A stretch of 64,000 bases of DNA from Escherichia sp. ESNIH1. Lineage in GTDB: Bacteria > Pseudomonadota > Gammaproteobacteria > Enterobacterales > Enterobacteriaceae. The stretch lies in assembly GCA_002918705.1 (NCBI GenBank), contig PQKR01000001.1, positions 310,001 to 374,000 of the forward strand, in the 5' to 3' direction. Below, one piece after another: positions 40,208-50,164 of this stretch. Made by a program: the position numbers and the translations under genes. Every line of letters begins with the position of its first letter. Within the stretch, counting starts at the first letter, position 1. The notes beneath the pieces are model-generated. The model was not told the origin of the DNA and searched no databases. It was given only the letters and a program-made list of their open reading frames with translations.

Positions 40208-40230
40208 CAGGGCCAGCAATGCTGGCCCTG
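40208..40230 (-). terminator. mscS terminator hairpin
   Basis: A 10-bp perfect stem CAGGGCCAGC/GCTGGCCCTG with a 3-nt loop lies 7 bp after the mscS stop. On the minus strand it is followed by CTTCTTATTA, a weak U-tract. Confidence 0.7.
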
Positions 40231-40236
40231 AGAAAA

Positions 40237-41103
40237 TTACTGCTGCTCGGCTTGAATCGCTTTCTCGCGCTTGAGATGCACGTCCATCTGCGGATAGGGG
40301 AAGCCAATACCGTGGGCATCGAAGGTCTTCTTGATGCGCTCCAGCACGTCCCAGTAGACCGCTTGCAGATCGCCGCTGTTGCTCCAGGTACGGATCACAA
40401 AGTTGACCGAAGATGCGCCCAACTCGTTCATGCGTACGGTCATCTCGCGATCCTTAAGGATGCGATCGTCAGACTCGATAATCTCGGTCAGCAGCTTTCT
40501 TACCAGATCGATATCCGCATCGTAGTCGACGCCGATGATGAACTCGTTACGGCGCACCGGCTCGCGGGAGAAGTTAATGATGTTGCCGGCAATAATCTTG
40601 CCGTTAGGGATCACAATGTAGCGGCCATCGGCTGAACGCATGGTAGTAGAGAAGATCTGCACATGCTGAACGGTACCCGCTACGCCACCTAAATCCACAT
40701 ACTCACCGGCACGGAACGGACGGAAGGTGACCAGCAGCACGCCTGCAGCAAGGTTGGAGAGCGAGCCCTGAAGCGCAAGGCCAATGGCCAGACCCGCGGC
40801 GCCCAGCACAGCAATGACCGATGCGGTCTGCACCCCTACCCGTCCGAGCGCGGCGATCAGGGTAAAGGCAATAATGCCATAGCGCACCAGCGCAGAGAGA
40901 AAATCAGCTACCGTGGCATCAATATGGCGAGCCACCATCAGCCGGTTGATACCGTTAGAAATGACCCGGGCAATGACCATCCCGATAATGAGGATGACAA
41001 TCGCAGCAACGATGTTGACGGCATAGCTCAGCAGCAGCGCCTGGTTGCGCACCAGCCAGCCGCCGGCGTTATTTATGCTACCCAGCACATTAAGATCTTC
41101 CAT
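40237..41103 (-). CDS. mscS: Small-conductance mechanosensitive channel MscS
   Basis: A 288-residue homoheptameric channel that opens under membrane tension to release osmolytes on hypo-osmotic shock. Three N-terminal transmembrane helices include the pore-lining TM3 with its Gly/Ala pattern ('[21 protein letters not shown]'). The cytoplasmic beta and alpha/beta cage domain follows ('[20 protein letters not shown]'). E. coli MscS is 286 residues. It lies between argO and fbaA, as in E. coli. Confidence 0.98.
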   Translation of the reverse strand: MEDLNVLGSINNAGGWLVRNQALLLSYAVNIVAAIVILIIGMVIARVISNGINRLMVARHIDATVADFLSALVRYGIIAFTLIAALGRVGVQTASVIAVLGAAGLAIGLALQGSLSNLAAGVLLVTFRPFRAGEYVDLGGVAGTVQHVQIFSTTMRSADGRYIVIPNGKIIAGNIINFSREPVRRNEFIIGVDYDADIDLVRKLLTEIIESDDRILKDREMTVRMNELGASSVNFVIRTWSNSGDLQAVYWDVLERIKKTFDAHGIGFPYPQMDVHLKREKAIQAEQQ

Positions 41104-41270
41104 TCACTGTTCCTTATGCTTACCTAAACGGATTGAAACTCACGTAAAACGTGAAGCGGGTCAGCAAAGCGTAAACAAAAAACGACACCTATGCCAAACC
41201 CTAACCGCAACGGTCGCACAAAACGCCCGCAATATCGGCAATTTTTCAGACTGTGTTTATCGATACGGGC

Positions 41271-41298
41271 AAAAAAAATGGCCCCCCGTAGGGAGCCA
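41271..41298 (-). terminator. fbaA terminator
   Basis: On the minus strand a TGGCTCCC/GGGGGCCA stem (one mismatch) is followed by a run of eight T (41278-41271). It lies about 22 bp after the fbaA stop and ends the epd-pgk-fbaA transcript. Confidence 0.8.
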
Positions 41299-41319
41299 CT
41301 CTCTTTTACACGCTTTAAA

Positions 41320-42396
41320 TTACAGAACGTCGATTGCGTTCAGCTCTTTAAATGCCTGCTCCAGACGCGTCACCATGCTGGCCTGTGCGGCACGCAGCCA
41401 TACGCGCGGATCGTAGTATTTCTTGTTCGGCTGATCTTCACCTTTCGGGTTGCCCAGCTGAGACTGCAGATAAGCTTCGTTCTCTTTGTAATACTTCAGG
41501 ATACCTTCCCAGTTAGCCCACTGAGTATCGGTATCGATGTTCATTTTGATTACGCCGTAGCTTACGGAATCTTTGATCTCCTGAGCGGAAGAGCCGGAAC
41601 CGCCGTGGAACACGAAGTTCAGGCTGTTGTGCGGCAGGTTATGTTTCTTAGAAACATACTCCTGAGAGTCGCGCAGGATGGTCGGGGTCAGCTTAACGTT
41701 ACCCGGTTTGTACACGCCGTGTACGTTACCGAAGGAAGCGGCGATGGTGAAGCGCGGGCTGATCGCGTTCAGCTTGGTGTACGCGTAGTCAACGTCTTCT
41801 GGCTGGGTGTAGAGTGCAGATGCGTCCATATGGCTGTTGTCCACGCCATCTTCTTCACCGCCGGTGCAGCCCAGTTCAATCTCCAGAGTCATGCCCAGCT
41901 TGGACATACGCTCCAGGTATTTAGAGCAGATCTCGATGTTCTCTTCCAGTGACTCTTCAGAGAGGTCAATCATGTGGGAGGAGAACAGCGGTTTACCGGT
42001 AGCGGCAAAGTGCTTTTCACCCGCGTCCAGCAGACCGTCGATCCACGGCAGCAGTTTCTTCGCGCAGTGGTCAGTGTGCAGGATCACCGGCACGCCGTAG
42101 TGCTCAGCCATCTGGTGAACGTGATGGGCACCAGAGATAGCACCCAGGATAGCGGCCTGCTGGCCTTCGCCTTTAAAGCCTTTACCGGCGATAAATGCAG
42201 CACCACCGTTAGAGAACTGAACGATAACCGGCGCTTTTACCTTCGCAGCGGTTTCCAGAACGGCGTTGATAGAGTCGGTACCCACGCAGTTAACGGCTGG
42301 CAGAGCAAAGTTGTTCTCTTTAGCTACCTGGAATACTTTCTGAACGTCATCACCGGTGATCACGCCTGGTTTTACGAAATCAAAAATTTTAGACAT
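41320..42396 (-). CDS. fbaA: Class II fructose-bisphosphate aldolase
   Basis: A 358-residue zinc-dependent glycolytic aldolase cleaving fructose-1,6-bisphosphate. Zinc ligands lie in 'VILHTDHCAKKLLPWIDG' (His), 'GNVHGVYKPGN' (His) and 'FVFHGGSGSSAQEIKD' (His), with Glu in 'LEIELGCTGGEEDG'. E. coli is 359 residues. It is distal in epd-pgk-fbaA, 66 nt after pgk, and ends at a strong terminator. Confidence 0.98.
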   Translation of the reverse strand: MSKIFDFVKPGVITGDDVQKVFQVAKENNFALPAVNCVGTDSINAVLETAAKVKAPVIVQFSNGGAAFIAGKGFKGEGQQAAILGAISGAHHVHQMAEHYGVPVILHTDHCAKKLLPWIDGLLDAGEKHFAATGKPLFSSHMIDLSEESLEENIEICSKYLERMSKLGMTLEIELGCTGGEEDGVDNSHMDASALYTQPEDVDYAYTKLNAISPRFTIAASFGNVHGVYKPGNVKLTPTILRDSQEYVSKKHNLPHNSLNFVFHGGSGSSAQEIKDSVSYGVIKMNIDTDTQWANWEGILKYYKENEAYLQSQLGNPKGEDQPNKKYYDPRVWLRAAQASMVTRLEQAFKELNAIDVL

Positions 42397-42462
42397 GTTG
42401 TAAATCCTGTATTTACAGAAAACGGGTCTGAAATCAGGCGGAGCGAGCCGCCTGCTCAGGCA

Positions 42463-43626
42463 TTACTTCTTAGCGCGCTCTTCGAGCATCGCTACGGCTG
42501 GCAGCACTTTGCCTTCCACGAATTCAAGGAACGCGCCGCCACCGGTGGAGATGTAGGAAATTTTGTCAGCGATGCCGAACAGGTCGATCGCCGCCAGGGT
42601 ATCACCGCCACCTGCGATAGAGAACGCTTCGCTGTCAGCGATAGCGTTAGCCACGATCTCAGTACCTTTACGGAAGTTCGGGAACTCAAAAACGCCTACC
42701 GGGCCGTTCCACAGAATAGTTTTGGCGTTTTTCAGGATTTCAGCCAGTTTCTCGGCGGAAACATCGCCCAGATCCAGAATCTGCTCTTCATCTTTGATGT
42801 CGTTAACAGATTTCAGGGTCGCGGTCGCGGTTTCGGAGAATTCAGTGGCAACGCGGACATCGGTCGGGACCGGAATATCGCAGGTCTGCAGCAGGCGTTT
42901 CGCTTCGTCCACCAGGTCGGCTTCGTACAGGGATTTGCCCACGTTGTGGCCCTGAGCGGCAACGAAGGTGTTGGCGATGCCGCCACCGACGATCAGCTGG
43001 TCAGCGATTTTTGACAGGGAGTCAAGCACGGTCAGCTTGGTGGAGACTTTAGAGCCGCCAACGATAGCCACCATCGGGCGAGCCGGCTCTTTCAGCGCTT
43101 TACCCAGCGCCTCAAGTTCGTCTGCCAGCAGCGGGCCTGCGCACGCAACATCAGCAAACTTGCCCACGCCGTGGGTAGAAGCCTGCGCACGGTGAGCGGT
43201 ACCGAATGCATCCATCACGAAGACGTCGCACAGGGCGGCATATTTTTTCGCCAGGGTTTCGTCGTCTTTCTTCTCGCCTTTGTTGAAGCGAACGTTTTCC
43301 AGCACGACCAGCTCACCTTCAGCGACTTCCACGCCGTCCAGGTACTCTTTCACCAGACGTACCGGGTTGGAGAGTTTATCTTTCAGGTAGTTAACAACCG
43401 GCAGCAGAGAGAATTCTTCGTTGTACTCGCCTTCGGTCGGACGACCCAAGTGAGAGGTGACCATCACTTTTGCACCCTGTTTCAGGGCCAGTTCGATAGT
43501 CGGCAGGGAGGCACGAATACGCGCATCGCTAGTTACTTTACCATCTTTAACCGGTACGTTCAGATCCGCACGGATAAAAACGCGTTTACCAGCTAGATCC
43601 AGATCGGTCATCTTAATTACAGACAT
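42463..43626 (-). CDS. pgk: Phosphoglycerate kinase
   Basis: A 387-residue glycolytic kinase that makes ATP from 1,3-bisphosphoglycerate; same length as E. coli. The N-domain signature '[17 protein letters not shown]', substrate-binding '[18 protein letters not shown]', and the C-domain '[13 protein letters not shown]'-type loop (here '[13 protein letters not shown]') are present. It is in epd-pgk-fbaA, 49 nt after epd. Confidence 0.98.
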   Translation of the reverse strand: MSVIKMTDLDLAGKRVFIRADLNVPVKDGKVTSDARIRASLPTIELALKQGAKVMVTSHLGRPTEGEYNEEFSLLPVVNYLKDKLSNPVRLVKEYLDGVEVAEGELVVLENVRFNKGEKKDDETLAKKYAALCDVFVMDAFGTAHRAQASTHGVGKFADVACAGPLLADELEALGKALKEPARPMVAIVGGSKVSTKLTVLDSLSKIADQLIVGGGIANTFVAAQGHNVGKSLYEADLVDEAKRLLQTCDIPVPTDVRVATEFSETATATLKSVNDIKDEEQILDLGDVSAEKLAEILKNAKTILWNGPVGVFEFPNFRKGTEIVANAIADSEAFSIAGGGDTLAAIDLFGIADKISYISTGGGAFLEFVEGKVLPAVAMLEERAKK

Positions 43627-43675
43627 GGTGAATCCTCTCGTTGATTCTTAAAGTTTTGCAGACGCAAGAAACGTC

Positions 43676-44695
43676 CTACCTAAAACCTTTAGCGGCCATC
43701 GCTAACGTCGTGTCGAGCATTCGGTTAGCGAAACCCCATTCGTTATCACACCAGACCAGCGTTTTGATCAGATGTGCACCGCTGACCCGCGTCTGTGTGC
43801 CATCAACAATGGCGCTGTGCGGATCGTGGTTAAAATCAGTTGAGACCAACGGTAATTCCGTATAGTCAACTATACCATGAAATGCTTCCTGTGACGCCTT
43901 TTGCAGCAAGTGATTGACTTCGTAGGCATTTACCGGACTGTTTACCGTTACGCTGAGGTCGATTGCCGTCACATTGATTGTCGGTACGCGTACGGCAATG
44001 GCTTCAAATTTATCGTTAAATTTAGGAAAGAAGCGCGTAATACCTGCCGCAAGCTTGGTATCCACCGGAATGATTGACTGGCTAGCCGCGCGCGTGCGTC
44101 GCAGGTCCGGGTGATAAGCGTCGATCACCTGCTGATCGTGCATCGCCGAGTGGATGGTGGTGACCGTACCCGACTCAATGCCAAAGGCGTCATCAAGCAG
44201 CTTGATTACCGGAATGATGCAGTTGGTGGTGCAGGAGGCGTTAGAGACAAGGCGGTCATCCGGACGCAGATCGTCCTGATTGACGCCGAAGACCACGGTG
44301 GCGTCGAGATCGCTGCTGCCCGGATGGGAAAAGAGGACCTTCTTCGCACCAGCGGCCAGATGCGCCTCGCCGTGCTGACGATTGCCGTAGACGCCGGTGC
44401 AGTCCAGCACGACATCGACCGCCAGCTCGCGCCAGGGCAGCGCCTCGATAGTGGGCTCGTGCAGAAGACGGATCGCGTCATGGCCGACAAACAGCTGTCC
44501 GCCCTCGTGATGAACACGCTGGCTAAAGCGGCCGTGGCTGGTGTCATACTTCAACAGATGCGCAATGCCTGCGTCGTCCGCCAGCTCGTTGATGGCCACT
44601 ACGGCGATCTCCGCCCGGCGTCCGGATTCATACAAAGCACGAACCACGTTACGCCCGATGCGACCGAAGCCATTTATCGCAATGCGTAGGGTCAT
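43676..44695 (-). CDS. epd: D-erythrose-4-phosphate dehydrogenase
   Basis: A 339-residue NAD enzyme that oxidises erythrose-4-P to 4-phosphoerythronate for pyridoxal phosphate synthesis. It has a GAPDH-type Rossmann N-terminus ([19 protein letters not shown]) and the catalytic cysteine in '[18 protein letters not shown]'. Length equals E. coli Epd (GapB). It is first in the epd-pgk-fbaA operon and diverges from the PPC-ECF unit; Cra and CRP-type sites lie between. Confidence 0.98.
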   Translation of the reverse strand: MTLRIAINGFGRIGRNVVRALYESGRRAEIAVVAINELADDAGIAHLLKYDTSHGRFSQRVHHEGGQLFVGHDAIRLLHEPTIEALPWRELAVDVVLDCTGVYGNRQHGEAHLAAGAKKVLFSHPGSSDLDATVVFGVNQDDLRPDDRLVSNASCTTNCIIPVIKLLDDAFGIESGTVTTIHSAMHDQQVIDAYHPDLRRTRAASQSIIPVDTKLAAGITRFFPKFNDKFEAIAVRVPTINVTAIDLSVTVNSPVNAYEVNHLLQKASQEAFHGIVDYTELPLVSTDFNHDPHSAIVDGTQTRVSGAHLIKTLVWCDNEWGFANRMLDTTLAMAAKGFR

Positions 44696-44816
44696 AAGTC
44701 TCCTGCAAAGCTATCCCTGAGTCGATGGCTGACAGAGTAATGCAGCGGCATAGTCAGGGAAACCTCGCCTGTCACAAACTGTGACTAAATGGTTAAATGT
44801 CGAACAGAATTTCGAC

Positions 44817-44828
44817 TGAAACGCTTCA
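44817..44828. promoter_or_regulatory. Cra (FruR) operator
   Basis: TGAAACGCTTCA matches the Cra consensus TGAAWCGNTTCA and extends to a 14-bp palindrome (44816-44829). It lies about 120 bp upstream of epd. Cra represses epd-pgk-fbaA in E. coli, which fits. Confidence 0.8.
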
Positions 44829-44887
44829 GCTAGAGTAAGCGAAACGCGGAATAAAGGGAATCTGTCGCCGTGGCGTTAAGCCAGTTA

Positions 44888-44903
44888 TCTGATCTGCATC
44901 ACA
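44888..44903. promoter_or_regulatory. CRP-cAMP site
   Basis: TCTGATCTGCATCACA matches TGTGA-N6-TCACA at nine of ten core positions. It could serve epd (about 190 bp away) or the ECF unit (about 160 bp away). Confidence 0.55.
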
Positions 44904-45060
44904 CTTTATCGCAAACCTGCGGCAGAATTATTCCATTGCCAGGATCCGTATTCCTTTATACGCAAATCTGCCATCGGCCGCGGCCTTTTCCTGATATACA
45001 TCATTAAACCCGATCGCTGTCGCTCTTATCATCGTTGCCACTTCGGCGTTAACGAGGCCT

Positions 45061-45489
45061 ATGATCATGACCCCCGGCATTCCTCAATCCGGCGCACGCT
45101 TCTATGCTCTGCGTCTGCTCCCCGGCGACGAGCTGCTCGCTGCCCTGCGTGCGTTTACCCAGCGTCACGCCCTGCAGGCCGCCTGGATTGCCGGCTGCAC
45201 CGGCAGCCTGACGGACGTTGCGCTGCGCTTCGCCGCGCGCGATGAGACGACATATTTAAGTGGCACCTTTGAGGTCATCTCTCTTGGCGGCACGCTGGAG
45301 CGGGCAGGTGAGCATCTGCACCTCAGCGTGGCCGATGAGCATGGCGCAATGACCGGCGGGCACGTGATGCCTGGCTGTACCGTACGCACCACGCTTGAAG
45401 TGGTGATTGGCGAGCTGACCACGCTTGCTTTTAGCCGCCAGCCCTGCCCCGTTTCCGGCTATGACGAGCTGGTCATTAACCCGCGCTAA
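45061..45489 (+). CDS. PPC (DUF296) domain protein linked to an ECF transporter
   Basis: A 142-residue single-domain protein of the plants-and-prokaryotes-conserved (PPC, DUF296) family. The family pattern is clear: 'YLSGTFEVISLGGTLE', 'HLHLSVADEHGAMTGGHV', 'GCTVRTTLEVVIGELTTLAF'. The His-rich motif could bind metal. In plants the domain accompanies AT-hook DNA binding; the bacterial role is unknown. It is the first gene of a five-gene unit, 24 nt ahead of the ECF S component, which suggests a role in handling the imported compound. A second ATG at 45067 is better spaced from the GAGG ribosome site. Confidence 0.85.
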   Translation: MIMTPGIPQSGARFYALRLLPGDELLAALRAFTQRHALQAAWIAGCTGSLTDVALRFAARDETTYLSGTFEVISLGGTLERAGEHLHLSVADEHGAMTGGHVMPGCTVRTTLEVVIGELTTLAFSRQPCPVSGYDELVINPR

Positions 45490-45513
45490 TTTTCCTAACC
45501 CAACGAGGTCGCT

Positions 45514-46092
45514 ATGGCACGTCGCCAACTCGCCAGCCAGACGCTGGCACTGATTGTTATCTCCATCGCCATCAATATGATCGGTGGCCAGCTGATTAGC
45601 CTGCTAAAGCTGCCAATTTTCCTCGACTCCATCGGCACGCTGATTAGCGCCGTACTGCTGGGGCCGTTTATCGGTATGCTTACCGGCCTGCTGACCAACC
45701 TGCTCTGGGGACTGCTCACCGATCCGATTGCCGCTGCCTTTGCCCCGGTGGCGATGGTGATTGGGCTGGTGGCCGGCTGGCTGGCACGGTTGGGCTGGTT
45801 CCGCACTCTGCCGAAGGTGATCGTCAGCGGCATCATCATTACGCTCGCGGTCACGGTGGTGGCCGTACCGATCCGCACCGCGCTGTTCGGCGGCGTGACC
45901 GGCAGCGGAGCCGATCTCTTTGTCGCCTGGATGCACTCGATGGGCCAGGATCTCCTTGAGTCAGTCGCGATTACCGTTCTGGGGGCCAACCTGGTGGATA
46001 AGATCCTCACGGCGATCGTGGTCTGGCTCCTGCTGCGCCAGCTGCCCTTACGTACCACGCGCCACTTCCCCACTATGGCCGCCGTACGTTAG
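45514..46092 (+). CDS. ECF transporter S (substrate-binding) component
   Basis: A 192-residue membrane protein with about six hydrophobic helices. A stretch around 'FLDSIGTLISAVLLGPF' and 'IGMLTGLLTNLLWGLLTDP' is typical of ECF S components of the vitamin-uptake superfamily. It should bind the substrate and pair with the T and A proteins encoded next. I cannot assign a substrate: no riboswitch or biosynthetic neighbour helps. The stop codon is directly followed by the ATG of the T component (TAGATG). Confidence 0.82.
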   Translation: MARRQLASQTLALIVISIAINMIGGQLISLLKLPIFLDSIGTLISAVLLGPFIGMLTGLLTNLLWGLLTDPIAAAFAPVAMVIGLVAGWLARLGWFRTLPKVIVSGIIITLAVTVVAVPIRTALFGGVTGSGADLFVAWMHSMGQDLLESVAITVLGANLVDKILTAIVVWLLLRQLPLRTTRHFPTMAAVR

Positions 46093-46800
46093 ATGCACCC
46101 CTTTACGTCGCTTACGCTGTGGGGCCTCGCCGCATTCTCTACGCTGCTGATACCCGCAGGTACACCGCTCACCGCCTGGAGCGCAGCCGCCTTTGCCAGC
46201 CTGCTGATTTTTCGCGCCACCCGCAGGCGGGCGCGCTATGTCGGCTGGCTAATGCTCTCCCTGGGAGCGGGACTCTGGCTGGTGCATGGCGGCTGGCTGG
46301 CTGAATGGCTTAGCGGCCAGCCGCGCAACCCTCAGCGCTGGATGCAGGCCATTACGCTATGGCTGCGTATTCTGGCAATCGTCTCGACCGCCCAGCTCTG
46401 GATGCACTGTGTGCCGGTACCGCAGTTTATTCGTGCCCTGTTTGCCAGCCGCCTGCCGCCGGGCCTCGCCTACCTGCTTTCTGGACCGCTATTGATCGTC
46501 GAGCAGCTTAAGCACCGTTTAGGCAGTATCCATGAAGCCCAGCGCGCTCGGGGCGTGCCGCTGGATGGGCGCTGGTATCAGCGGCTGCGGGCGATCCCGG
46601 CCCTGGTGCTGCCCCTGACGCAGGGCGCGCTTAACGATCTCGCCGTACGCGGCGCGGCGCTGGATATGCGGGCGTTTCGCCTGCACCGTACCCGCACCAC
46701 GCTATGGGCACCGAAGGACAGCGCACTTCAACGCGCCGTACGCTACGGCATGGTAGCGCTGATCGTCGCGGAGGCAGGCGTATGGCTATGGTTACGTTAG
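46093..46800 (+). CDS. ECF transporter T (transmembrane coupling) component
   Basis: A 235-residue membrane protein of the CbiQ/EcfT family. N-terminal hydrophobic helices are followed by the long cytoplasmic coupling helices. It carries the two conserved Ala-Arg-Gly-type motifs ('EAQRARGVPLDG' and 'LAVRGAALDMRAF') that dock into the ATPases. It starts immediately after the S gene and overlaps the first ATPase gene by 19 nt. Confidence 0.85.
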   Translation: MHPFTSLTLWGLAAFSTLLIPAGTPLTAWSAAAFASLLIFRATRRRARYVGWLMLSLGAGLWLVHGGWLAEWLSGQPRNPQRWMQAITLWLRILAIVSTAQLWMHCVPVPQFIRALFASRLPPGLAYLLSGPLLIVEQLKHRLGSIHEAQRARGVPLDGRWYQRLRAIPALVLPLTQGALNDLAVRGAALDMRAFRLHRTRTTLWAPKDSALQRAVRYGMVALIVAEAGVWLWLR

Positions 46801-47468
46801 AGAACTTCGCCTATCAGCCGTTGCACGCCAGCGCGTCCCCGCAGAGGACGTTCAATTTTCATTACCCTTTCCCCGGCGTAGTGGCGATTATCGGCGGCAA
46901 CGGCAGCGGGAAAAGCACCCTGGCGCAGCTGATGGCGGGCTGGTACCCGGATTTTCTTCCCGGCACCGTTAGCGGCTCCGGCAGCCTGCTTGGGCAGCCC
47001 ATCGGCACGCTTTCCCTTGCGGCGCAGGCGCAGACCGTTCAGCTGGTGCAGCAGTCGCCCTATCTCCAGCTCTCGGGCTGCACTTTCAGCGTGGAGGAGG
47101 AGATAGCCTTCGGGCCGGAAAACCTCTGTCTGAACGAGGAGACGATCCTTGCCCGCATTGACGCAGCGCTGACCCTGACCGACTGCCAGCCGCTGCGCCA
47201 CCGTCACCCGGCGACGCTCTCCGGCGGCGAGACGCAACGCGTGGTGATTGCCTGCGCGCTGGCAATGCAGCCCAAAATTCTGCTACTGGATGAGGCCTTC
47301 AGCCGCCTGACGCCTCAGGCCACGCAGCAGATGCTCGAACGCCTCGCCGCCTGGGCCACGGCGCAGCAGGCGCTAATCGTGCTATTTGAGCGCAGGCTGG
47401 AGCCGGTGCGCCATCTCTGCCAGCAGGCCTGGCAGCTCACGACGGAGGGGCTGAAGCCGCTATGCTAA
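46782..47468 (+). CDS. ECF transporter ATPase (first A component)
   Basis: A 228-residue ABC ATPase of the CbiO/EcfA family. Walker A 'GGNGSGKSTLAQLMAG', Q-loop 'LVQQSPYLQLSGC', signature 'LSGGETQRVVIACAL', and Walker B 'ILLLDEAFSRLT' are all intact. The ATG at 46782 has a GGAGG ribosome site inside the T gene; another ATG lies two codons later. It overlaps the T gene by 19 nt and the second ATPase by 7 nt. Confidence 0.88.
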   Translation: MAMVTLENFAYQPLHASASPQRTFNFHYPFPGVVAIIGGNGSGKSTLAQLMAGWYPDFLPGTVSGSGSLLGQPIGTLSLAAQAQTVQLVQQSPYLQLSGCTFSVEEEIAFGPENLCLNEETILARIDAALTLTDCQPLRHRHPATLSGGETQRVVIACALAMQPKILLLDEAFSRLTPQATQQMLERLAAWATAQQALIVLFERRLEPVRHLCQQAWQLTTEGLKPLC

Positions 47469-48127
47469 GAGTAGAAAACGTCGATTTTCGCTGGCCGAAG
47501 GCGGAACAGCGCTGTCTGCACGAACTGTCGCTACACCTGAGGCCAGGCGAGTTCGTGGCGTTGATTGGCGATAACGGCGCGGGGAAATCGACGCTGCTGC
47601 GCATTATGGCCGGGCTACTTGCCCCTGATGCGGGAAGCGTCACTGTGCAGAGCCATGCGCTGTCGCGCCTTAAGGCTCAGGAGAGGGCAAGACTTACCGG
47701 CGTGCTGTTTCAGGAAGCGGAAAATCAGATCGTGCAGAGCGAGGTCTTCGCCGAAGTGGCGTATGGCCTGCGGTTGCAGAAGCTGCCCAAGGATGAGATC
47801 CAACGAAGAGTAGAGCAGGCGTTAATGCTGTGTGAGCTCAGTGAGGTAGCCGAGGCGCATCCGCTCGATCTCCACGTTGCCCAGCGCCGAATGGTCGCTG
47901 TGGCAAGCCTGGAGGCGCTGTCGCCGCCGCTGCTGCTGCTTGATGAACCCAGCCGCGATTTTGACGATCGCTGGCTGGGTATATTTGAAAGCTGGCTGGC
48001 ACGTTGCCGCCAGCGTGGCACCACGGTGCTCGCCATCAGCCATGACTACGCTTTTATCCGCCGCAACTTTCCGCGGATCGTTCGTCTGGCCGATGGGCAC
48101 ATTGTCGAAGATCGCTGTAGCCTATAG
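47462..48127 (+). CDS. ECF transporter ATPase (second A component, altered signature motif)
   Basis: A 221-residue ABC ATPase. Walker A 'IGDNGAGKSTLLRIMAG', Q-loop 'FQEAENQIVQSEVF' and Walker B 'LLLLDEPSRDFDD' are normal, and the switch histidine is in 'LAISHDYAF'. The signature LSGGQ is replaced by LHVAQ ('LDLHVAQRRMVAVASL'), so in an A1-A2 heterodimer one of the two ATP sites may be degenerate. It overlaps the first ATPase by 7 nt and ends the unit, just before a REP. Confidence 0.87.
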   Translation: MLRVENVDFRWPKAEQRCLHELSLHLRPGEFVALIGDNGAGKSTLLRIMAGLLAPDAGSVTVQSHALSRLKAQERARLTGVLFQEAENQIVQSEVFAEVAYGLRLQKLPKDEIQRRVEQALMLCELSEVAEAHPLDLHVAQRRMVAVASLEALSPPLLLLDEPSRDFDDRWLGIFESWLARCRQRGTTVLAISHDYAFIRRNFPRIVRLADGHIVEDRCSL

Positions 48128-48132
48128 CAAAA

Positions 48133-48164
48133 CGTAGGCCCGGCCAGCGCAGCGCCGCCGGGCG
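48133..48164. repeat. Single REP unit
   Basis: Imperfect palindrome GTAGGCCCGGCCAGCGCAGC...GCCGGGC between the convergent second ATPase gene and tktA. Confidence 0.75.
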
Positions 48165-48172
48165 TTAACGGA

Positions 48173-50164
48173 TCACAGCAGCGCTTTCGCCTTGGCTACC
48201 ACGTTTTCCACGGTGAAGCCGAACTCTTCGAACAGCTGCTCTGCCGGGGCAGATTCACCGAAGGTGGTCATCCCAACGATAGCGCCGTTCAGGCCGGTGT
48301 ACTTGAACCAGAAGTCGGCGATACCCGCTTCGATGGCCACGCGTGCCGTGACCGCTTTCGGCAGCACGGACTCGCGGTACGCCGCATCCTGTTTGTCGAA
48401 CGCATCAGTAGACGGCATGGAGACCACGCGCGCCTTCACGCCTTCCGCAGTCAGCTGCTCCCATGCGGCAACAGCCAGCTCTACTTCAGAACCGGTGGCG
48501 ATGAAAATCAGCTGCGGCTGACCGTCGCTGTCCTTCAACACATAGCCGCCGCGGGCGATGTCCGCCAGCTGCTGCTCGGTACGCGCCTGCTGAGCCAGGT
48601 TCTGGCGAGAGAGGATCAGCGCGGTCGGGCCGTCCTGACGCTCAACGCCATACTTCCACGCCACCGCGGATTCAACCTGGTCACACGGACGCCAGGTGCT
48701 CATGTTCGGGGTCAGGCGCAGGGAAGCCACCTGCTCTACCGGCTGGTGGGTCGGGCCATCTTCGCCCAGACCGATAGAGTCATGGGTATAGACCAGTACC
48801 TGACGCTGCTTCATTAGCGCAGCCATACGCACCGCGTTACGGGCATATTCTACAAACATCAGGAAGGTGGAGGTGTACGGCAGGAAACCACCGTGCAGGG
48901 CGATGCCGTTGGCGATGGCGGTCATGCCGAACTCGCGCACGCCGTAGTGGATATAGTTCCCGGCTGCATCTTCGTTGATGGCTTTAGAGCCAGACCAGAT
49001 GGTCAGGTTAGACGGAGCCAGATCAGCGGAGCCGCCGAGGAATTCTGGCAGCAGCGGGCCGAAGGCTTCGATAGCATTCTGAGACGCTTTACGGCTGGCG
49101 ATTTTGGCCGGGTTCGCCTGCAGCTTAGCAATGAACTCATTCGCTTTCGCATCGAAGTCAGCCGGCATCTCACCGCTCATACGGCGAGTGAACTCGGCCG
49201 CGTCCTGCGGGAAGGCGTTGGCGTAGGCAGCGAACTTCTCGTTCCAGGCGTTCTCTTTCGCCGTGCCCACTTCTTTCGCATCCCACTGGGCGTAGATGTC
49301 AGATGGGATAACAAACGGCTCGTGTTTCCAGCCCAGCTGTTCGCGGGTCAGAACGATCTCCGCGTCGCCCAGCGGCGCGCCGTGAGAGTCATGAGTGCCG
49401 GCTTTGTTCGGGGAGCCGAAGCCGATCACGGTTTTGCACATCAGCAGGGACGGTTTGTCGGTAACGGACTGGGCTTCCTCAACGGCACGCTTAATCGCGT
49501 CGGCGTCGTGACCGTCCACGCCGCGCACCACATGCCAGCCGTAGGCTTCGAAGCGGGCTGCGGTATCATCGGTAAACCAGCCTTCAACGTGGCCGTCGAT
49601 GGAGATACCGTTGTCGTCATAAAACGCCACCAGCTTGCCGAGCTTCAGGGTGCCTGCCAGAGAGCACACTTCGTGAGAGATGCCTTCCATCATGCAGCCG
49701 TCGCCCATGAACGCATAGGTGAAGTGATCAACGATATCGTGGCCAGGACGGTTGAACTGTGCGGCCAGGGTCTTCTCGGCAATCGCCATGCCCACGGCGT
49801 TGGCAATGCCCTGCCCCAGCGGACCGGTGGTGGTCTCAACGCCGGCGGTGTATCCCACTTCCGGGTGGCCAGGCGTTTTGGAGTGCAGCTGACGGAAGTT
49901 CTTCAGCTCTTCGATCGGCAGGTCATAGCCGGAGAGGTGCAGCAGGCTATAGATCAGCATTGAGCCGTGGCCGTTGGAGAGCACAAAACGGTCGCGGTTG
50001 GCCCAGGCCGGGTTGGCCGGGTTGTGGTTCAGGAAATCACGCCACAGGACTTCGGCGATGTCTGCCATACCCATCGGGGCACCCGGGTGACCGGATTTGG
50101 CTTTCTGTACCGCGTCCATGCTCAGCGCACGAATAGCATTGGCAAGCTCTTTACGTGAGGACAT
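48173..50164 (-). CDS. tktA: Transketolase 1
   Basis: A 663-residue thiamine-diphosphate enzyme of the pentose phosphate pathway; same length as E. coli TktA. The ThDP-binding motif '[20 protein letters not shown]' (GDG...N-type), '[13 protein letters not shown]' and the C-terminal '[15 protein letters not shown]' are present. The ATG at 50164 (MSSRKELAN) is the orthologous start; upstream in-frame sequence lacks homology. It diverges from loiP across 279 bp. Confidence 0.98.
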   Translation of the reverse strand: MSSRKELANAIRALSMDAVQKAKSGHPGAPMGMADIAEVLWRDFLNHNPANPAWANRDRFVLSNGHGSMLIYSLLHLSGYDLPIEELKNFRQLHSKTPGHPEVGYTAGVETTTGPLGQGIANAVGMAIAEKTLAAQFNRPGHDIVDHFTYAFMGDGCMMEGISHEVCSLAGTLKLGKLVAFYDDNGISIDGHVEGWFTDDTAARFEAYGWHVVRGVDGHDADAIKRAVEEAQSVTDKPSLLMCKTVIGFGSPNKAGTHDSHGAPLGDAEIVLTREQLGWKHEPFVIPSDIYAQWDAKEVGTAKENAWNEKFAAYANAFPQDAAEFTRRMSGEMPADFDAKANEFIAKLQANPAKIASRKASQNAIEAFGPLLPEFLGGSADLAPSNLTIWSGSKAINEDAAGNYIHYGVREFGMTAIANGIALHGGFLPYTSTFLMFVEYARNAVRMAALMKQRQVLVYTHDSIGLGEDGPTHQPVEQVASLRLTPNMSTWRPCDQVESAVAWKYGVERQDGPTALILSRQNLAQQARTEQQLADIARGGYVLKDSDGQPQLIFIATGSEVELAVAAWEQLTAEGVKARVVSMPSTDAFDKQDAAYRESVLPKAVTARVAIEAGIADFWFKYTGLNGAIVGMTTFGESAPAEQLFEEFGFTVENVVAKAKALL

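Larger units (their letters stand above)
44696..45060. promoter_or_regulatory. epd / PPC-ECF divergent regulatory region
   Basis: A 365-bp gap without a plausible gene. It contains a Cra box (44817-44828), a CRP-type site (44888-44903) and a 13-bp palindrome TCACAAACTGTGA (44772-44784). I looked for TPP, cobalamin, FMN and preQ1-type signatures ahead of the ECF unit and saw none, although such short elements are easy to miss by eye. Confidence 0.55.

Noticed and set aside
44696..45060. Possible riboswitch ahead of the ECF unit
   Set aside because: I saw no TPP, cobalamin, FMN or preQ1 signature; a covariance-model scan would be needed to overturn this.
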